From assembly GCF_002999335.1 (NCBI RefSeq), contig NW_020312346.1, positions 1 to 10,717 of the forward strand: 10,717 nucleotides of DNA, read 5' to 3'. This stretch comes from Cyclospora cayetanensis (taxonomy: Eukaryota; Apicomplexa; Conoidasida; Eucoccidiorida; Eimeriidae). The notes below the pieces were generated by a model. The model did not search any database. It was not told the origin of the DNA and saw nothing but the letters and a program-made list of their open reading frames with translations. Position 1 is the stretch's first letter. Every line of letters begins with the position of its first letter. Positions 8,101 to 10,717 of this stretch are shown here, in pieces. Both the position numbers and the translations under genes were made by a program.

Positions 8101-9910
8101 CTCGCAGCAGCTGCTTCTGCCGCTGCAGCCAACGCTGCCGCTGGGAAGTCGCTTTCCTCCTCCGCTGGAGAGGCTGCCACTGCAGCTGGTGGTAACGGTG
8201 CCGAAGGAAGGCTCCCCTCTTCGTTCCCCGCAGCAGCAGCAGCTGTCGATGCCGCTTCAGCTGCCGCTCGAGCGGGCTGTTGTTCTCCGCAGTCGTCCTC
8301 TGCAAGAGCTCCTGTCTACGCCTCTCTGAAAGCCGCATGGAGAGCTGCTGCGGGGGGGCTGCCAGTGCCTCGGAGAGCAGCAGATGCTTCGCCGTCTGTC
8401 GCAGCCGCTGATGAAACTCTCGTCGCCGTTCCTCTCGAGGGAGTTTCAGGAGGACCTGCGCTGCCGGAAGCTTCTCCGCTGCAAGTGCTGAAGCCTTGCG
8501 GAGACTGCAGGAAAATGTTTGGTCAGGATGCCAATGCCATAACGTGCAGGTGTGTCTGCAGAGAGGAGGGCGGAGAAAGGGAGGAAGGATTAGGGAGATG
8601 CAGAGAAGAGAAAGGGAGGGAGGATTAGGGAGAAGCAGAGAAGAGAAAGGGAGGGAGGATTAGGGAGATGCAGAGAAGAGGGAGGGAGGAAGGATTAGGG
8701 AGATGCAGAGAAGAGGGAGGGAGGGAGGATTAGGGAGAAGCAGAGAAGAGAAAGGGAGGGAGGATTAGGGAGATGCAGAGAAGAGAAAGGGAGGAGAAAG
8801 GGCACACCTGTGCCTGAGCGTGATGCGACGCCTCGTGAGAGACGCCTCGCAGACAGACAGGAAGACTATTTGAAGGGGAAACTCTCTTGGTGTGAAGTAG
8901 ACAAAAAGGACATGTTTGCTGTGTTTCTCAGGGTGCACAAGCTGCATTTTAGCCAGAGCGCTGTGGTGGACGGCAGCTGGGGAGATTCGCCACTCGTGGT
9001 GTGTCAGACGGTTATTAGGGCATGTAAGTAAAAGCTACCATCCACGACGAGCTTGAGGGAGGAAGGAGAAAGGCAGGCATGCCCTTTATCGCCATATCTG
9101 TCTACCTGAGAACCCCCGATGATTCTTCCAGATCGAGAAAGACAGACAGAAAAGGAGAGAAAGAGAAAAGCGCTGGTTCTCTCGACTCCCTGGAAATGAA
9201 AAATCGCATGCATATAGATATGTGTCGATCTCTCTCTCTCTATATATATATATGTAGATGTGTGTCGATCTATATATACATATACATATATGTGTGTATG
9301 TAGATATGTGTCAATGCATGCATGCATGCATGCATGCATGCATGCATGCACACACACCTATACACATACCTATACATACATGTATATAGAGTTCTCTGTA
9401 TGTGTGTGCTGTTGGTGCATGCTTCAGTAACTGATGCCCTCGTTGCCTATCGGCGCGCGGAGTTGGAGACGGAGGAGGCACTGAGAAATCCGCAAGAAGG
9501 TTCGCTCGCACATTTGACTGCCCCTTTGGCTTTTCATGCAGCTCAGTTCGAGTAGGGGAGGGGATGATTGAGGGGAGTGCCTGTGTCGGTAGGCGCTTCG
9601 CGAAAGGCTTCCTCACTGCACGCTGGCTCTGTGTCTAGGCAGGCGTTCGTGTGGCTGGCAGTCAGTGCAGTCACAAGTGCGTATGGAGACTGGGAGATAT
9701 CTTTGTGTTGCGCTTCCAGCAGCTGCCTCCATCTCGCCGTCTGCTGCCGCTGCGATGATTCATCGAATGGGCTCATCAGGCACACCCTTCGTGCCTTTGC
9801 TCGGCATCTACCCCGGGAGAACGCGCGTGGAAAGAAAGTTCAAGGAAGGCCTCTTCGTGGTTCGTCGAGAAGGATCCTTTTTGCAAGCGCTTGCTGGAAA
9901 GCTTAAATGA
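3907..9910 (+). CDS. Divergent SET-domain and PHD-finger chromatin protein (putative lysine methyltransferase-like), eight predicted exons
   Basis: Predicted exons are 3907-5178, 5331-6144, 6763-6833, 6891-7019, 7303-8549, 8932-9023, 9428-9551 and 9643-9910; they total 4,017 nt with every phase matching, giving 1,338 residues. Residues 1-424 are low complexity (Q, A, S, GGPP) with two RRS[SP]R[VL] motifs (135-140, 210-215). The SET amino half is VFALRYV (495-501) and RVLFGERVGFV (526-536), separated by a GGPP-rich insert. An acidic insert follows (about 580-605). The SET carboxy half has FVVFDSG, then CCASHFC (739-745, matching RFINHSC), LNCEWQVVYVDG (757-768) and GEQLFVDYG (785-793). A PHD finger has C854, C857, C923, C926, H931, C934, W948, C950 and C953. 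An Ala-rich stretch leads to a C1161-C1164-C1177-H1180 motif. SET domains transfer methyl groups to lysines, often on histones, and PHD fingers read histone tails; nuclear function is inferred. The NHSC asparagine is Ser742 and no GxG motif is seen, so catalysis is doubtful. No post-SET cysteines are present. Confidence 0.75.
5179..5330 (+). other. Intron 1
   Basis: CAG/GTGTGT donor at 5179 and a strong pyrimidine tract ending CCTCCTCCAG at 5330; 152 nt, phase 0 on both sides. It holds a TATATATG/TGTG stretch at about 5214-5256. The exon 1 frame runs on through it to a stop at 5494-5496, so retention would give a truncated protein. Confidence 0.75.
5331..6144 (+). other. Exon 2 of the SET/PHD gene (amino half of SET domain plus acidic insert)
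   Basis: Residues 425-695. From 5481 the product reads VVEILDDRHPLRLETPLEQ and then the SET start VFALRYV, interrupted by a 23-residue Gly/Pro insert built from five GGGGCCCC-type motifs (5561-5626), then RVLFGERVGFV. A Glu/Asp run lies at about 5800-5862. It ends at AGTG/GTGAGT, phase 1. The part 5409-5480 can be skipped as a 72-nt intron (GTGCAT to TTGCAG, phase 0), since it contains an ATGC repeat; this is unresolved. Confidence 0.75.
6145..6762 (+). other. Intron 2 with about 20-bp minisatellite
   Basis: GTGAGT donor at 6145 and TTGCAG acceptor at 6762, 618 nt, phase 1 on both sides. Of the nearby AG dinucleotides only the one at 6762 keeps the phase and opens the frame ADVVLAVCALLELPFVVFDSG. 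Confidence 0.7.
6249..6690. repeat. TATCTATGTATGTGTG minisatellite, period about 20 bp
   Basis: About 20 imperfect copies of a unit combining CTATGTATG with GTGTGTGTAT; CTATG occurs at 6321, 6341, 6361, 6383, 6403, 6423, 6443 and 6463, that is mostly every 20 bp with some 22-bp steps. It is stop-free on the plus strand in three frames, giving spurious Cys/Val/Tyr reading frames. It lies wholly within intron 2. Confidence 0.95.
6763..6833 (+). other. Exon 3 of the SET/PHD gene
   Basis: Residues 696-719, hydrophobic beta-like segment ending FVVFDSGSYA, fitting the SET strand before the NHSC motif. A TAG at 6837-6839 in this frame shows that an intron must follow. Donor GTGTAG (6834, phase 0) is preferred; GTTACG (6826, phase 1) is an alternative. 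Confidence 0.6.
6834..6890 (+). other. Very short intron 3 (57 nt; borders uncertain)
   Basis: The flanking exons share one frame separated by TAG at 6837-6839 and further stops, so the intron length must be a multiple of three. Options are 6834-6890 (57 nt), 6834-6884 (51 nt) and 6826-6870 (45 nt). A CTAAT branch-point-like sequence lies at 6854-6858. Confidence 0.5.
6891..7019 (+). other. Exon 4 of the SET/PHD gene (NHSC-equivalent motif)
   Basis: Residues 720-762. STRRVMNAICCASHFC lines up with the SET pattern DAT..GN..RFINHSC, keeping Asn736, His743 and Cys745 but with Ser742 for the SAM-binding Asn. LNCEWQ corresponds to PNCE.Q after an 11-residue insert. It ends CAG/GTATGT, phase 0. 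Confidence 0.75.
7020..7302 (+). other. Intron 4
   Basis: GTATGT donor at 7020 and GCTCTTCAG acceptor at 7302, 283 nt, phase 0. The join LNCEWQ/VVYVDGWPHV reproduces a continuous SET strand, which strongly supports both borders. The interior is pyrimidine-rich without tandem repeats. Confidence 0.85.
7303..8549 (+). other. Exon 5 of the SET/PHD gene (SET end and PHD finger)
   Basis: Residues 763-1177 and two bases of 1178. It starts with the SET end (GEQLFVDYGSAWY), then Ala and Glu/Asp runs, then the PHD finger split after its first Cys pair by about 65 residues of Gln/Lys/Glu-rich sequence. The second part CDGCNRAFHLEC and WFCCLC is canonical. Ala-rich low complexity follows to about 1130, then CGDCRKMFG. 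Ends at AG/GTGTGT, phase 2. Confidence 0.85.
8550..8931 (+). other. Intron 5
   Basis: GTGTGT donor, TGTGTTTCTCAG acceptor at 8931, 382 nt, phase 2. Read-through of exon 5 stops at 8626-8628. The intron contains the 35-bp minisatellite. Confidence 0.75.
8587..8796. repeat. 35-bp purine-rich minisatellite, six copies
   Basis: GGATTAGGG starts at 8587, 8622, 8657, 8692, 8727 and 8762, exactly 35 bp apart. Each unit is GGATTAGGGAGA followed by TGCAGAGAAGAG or AGCAGAGAAGAG and an AGGGAGGGA-type tail. Copies differ at a few positions. It is entirely purine-biased on the plus strand and within intron 5. Confidence 0.97.
8932..9023 (+). other. Exon 6 of the SET/PHD gene
   Basis: Begins by completing Arg1178, then VHKLHFSQSAVVDG; His1180 supplies the fourth ligand of C-x2-C-x12-C-x2-H started in exon 5. 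Ends at T/GTAAGT, phase 1, the best donor of the gene. An upstream frame extension from 8810 looks protein-like but lacks a comparable acceptor. Confidence 0.75.
9024..9427 (+). other. Intron 6 with microsatellites
   Basis: GTAAGT donor and TGCTTCAG acceptor, 404 nt, phase 1. It contains (TC)n/(TA)n at 9231-9252, three copies of AGATRTGTGTCRAT around 9214, 9256 and 9302, and a (TGCA)n array at 9315-9350. Confidence 0.75.
9315..9350. repeat. (TGCA)n tetranucleotide array
   Basis: About nine tandem TGCA units forming overlapping TGCATGCA palindromes. A shorter array lies at 5410-5441 near the optional intron. TGCATGC-type motifs are known apicomplexan promoter elements bound by AP2 factors; a regulatory role here is only a possibility. 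Confidence 0.9.
9428..9551 (+). other. Exon 7 of the SET/PHD gene
   Basis: Joins as L1209 then TDALVAYRRAELETEEAL, a charged helix, through residue 1249. In the same frame a TAG stop stands at 9553-9555, directly after the proposed GTAGGG donor at 9552. The gene therefore may end here (1,250 residues) if intron 7 is not spliced. Confidence 0.7.
9643..9910 (+). other. Exon 8 of the SET/PHD gene (terminal)
   Basis: Acceptor TCTAGGCAG at 9642, phase 2, restoring Glu1250 and reading on to TGA 9908-9910 (88 residues). The part FVPLLGIYPGRTRVERKFK and the following basic/hydrophobic stretch look like conserved protein, which argues for a true exon. Intron 7 (9552-9642) is 91 nt. Alternative acceptors exist at 9670 and 9719 but break the phase with this donor. 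Confidence 0.55.
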
Positions 9911-10040
9911 TGTCTTGTGTTGCAGCCGCAGTCGAGGAGGAAGGTCTTGTCACCCTTTCCTTCATGCTGCTTACTGCGCACAAATCTTTGTCTGTCTCTC
10001 GCTGTCTGTCTCTGTCTGTCTGTCTCTGTCTCTCTGTCTG
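9911..10040. other. Presumed 3' flank of the SET/PHD gene
   Basis: Non-repetitive to about 9985, then a CTGT/CTCT-rich stretch leading into the minisatellite. No clear gene; the reading frame from 9907 to 10197 is produced by the repeat. Confidence 0.5.
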
Positions 10041-10717
10041 TCTTAAGGAAGGCCTCTCTTGTCTCGCTGTCTGTCTTGAGGAATGCCTCTCTTGTCTCTC
10101 TGTCTGTCTCGCTGTCTATCTCTCGCTGTCTGTCTCTGTCTCTCTGTCTGTCTTGAGGAATGCCTCTCTTGTCTCTCGCTCTCTCTGTCTGTCTTGAGGA
10201 ATGCCTCTCTTGTCTCTGGCTCTCTCTGTCTGTCTTGAGGAAGGCCTCTCTTGTCTCTGGCTCTCTCTGTCTGTCTTGAGGAATGCCTCTCTTGTCTCTC
10301 TGTCTGTCTCGCTGTCTATCTCTCGCTGTCTGTCTCTGTCTCTCTGTCTGTCTTGAGGAATGCCTCTCTTGTCTCTCGCTCTCTCTCTCTGTCTTGAGGA
10401 ATGCCTCTCTTGTCTCTGGCTTTCTCTCTCTGTCTTGAGGAAGGCCTCTCTTGTCTCTCGCTCTCTCTCTCTGTCTTGAGGAATGCCTCTCTTGTCTCTG
10501 GCTTTCTCTCTCTGTCTTGAGGAAGGCCTCTCTTGTCTCTGGCTCTCTCTGTGTGTCTTGAGGAATGCCTCTCTTGTCTCTCGCTCTCTTTGTCTGTCTT
10601 GAGGAATGCCTCTCTTGTCTCTCTGTCTGTCTCGCTGTCTATCTCTCGCTGTCTGTCTCTGTCTCTCTGTCTGTCTTGAGGAATGCCTCTCTTGTCTCTC
10701 GCTCTCTCTCTCTGTCT
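10041..10717. repeat. 41-bp minisatellite with 77-bp higher-order units
   Basis: The marker TCTTRAGGAA[TG]GCCTCTCTTG starts at 10041, 10074, 10151, 10192, 10233, 10274, 10351, 10392, 10433, 10474, 10515, 10556, 10597 and 10674. Steps are 33, then 77, 41, 41, 41, 77, then six of 41, then 77. The 77-bp form carries an extra TCGCTGTCTATCTCTCGCTG block. Copies alternate between GAATGCC and GAAGGCC. The array continues past the window edge. Confidence 0.97.

Noticed and set aside
8587..8796. Interstitial telomere tract
   Set aside because: TTAGGG occurs only once per 35-bp unit and is never tandem.
9907..10197. Ser/Leu/Cys/Val-rich plus-strand frame
   Set aside because: Translation of the CTGTCT minisatellite.
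10041..10717. Possible CRISPR array
   Set aside because: The spacing is regular, but the intervening sequence is itself repetitive, with no unique spacers and no cas genes. The organism is eukaryotic.

Overview
The window looks like nuclear DNA of a coccidian apicomplexan, most likely Eimeria or a close relative. The basis is codon-level CAG/GCA/AGC runs giving poly-Gln, poly-Ala and poly-Ser tracts, intron-rich genes with GT..AG junctions, introns full of microsatellites, and a generally GC-rich background. No bacterial, viral or transposon genes, tRNAs, rRNAs or CRISPR arrays were seen. Genus assignment is inference from composition.

Layout. (1) Positions 1-235 are a nearly pure (TC)n microsatellite. 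(2) Positions 251-1981 on the minus strand are one long uninterrupted reading frame starting at an ATG (1981). It stays open to the left window edge because the (GA)n strand has no stop, so it is easily missed by a search that needs a stop codon. It encodes a Gln/Ala/Ser-rich protein I cannot name, and it probably continues after an intron that contains the (GA)n tract. (3) Positions 1982-3906 are a 1.9 kb region between divergent genes, with palindromic GGGGCCCC clusters, purine-rich stretches and a CAG/CTG hairpin, but no convincing gene. (4) Positions 3907-9910 on the plus strand hold one multi-exon gene, reconstructed here from splice sites and reading phase: 3907-5178, 5331-6144, 6763-6833, 6891-7019, 7303-8549, 8932-9023, 9428-9551, 9643-9910 (4,017 nt, 1,338 residues). 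(5) From about 9990 to the right edge lies a TCTG-rich minisatellite with a 41-bp unit and a 77-bp higher-order variant.

The plus-strand gene is the main content. Its product carries a divergent SET (lysine methyltransferase) domain spread over four exons, followed by a PHD finger that is split by a low-complexity acidic insert, and then a C-x2-C-x12-C-x2-H zinc motif completed only by splicing. This predicts a nuclear chromatin protein. The SAM-binding asparagine of the SET NHSC motif appears as serine and the GxG motif is not seen, so activity is uncertain.

The two genes are divergently arranged and could share a promoter region. Both contain an RRS[SP]R[VL] basic motif and long homopolymer tracts. 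All exon borders are predictions from sequence and need transcript evidence; the weakest are the tiny intron at 6834-6890, the optional intron at 5409-5480, and the last intron at 9552-9642.
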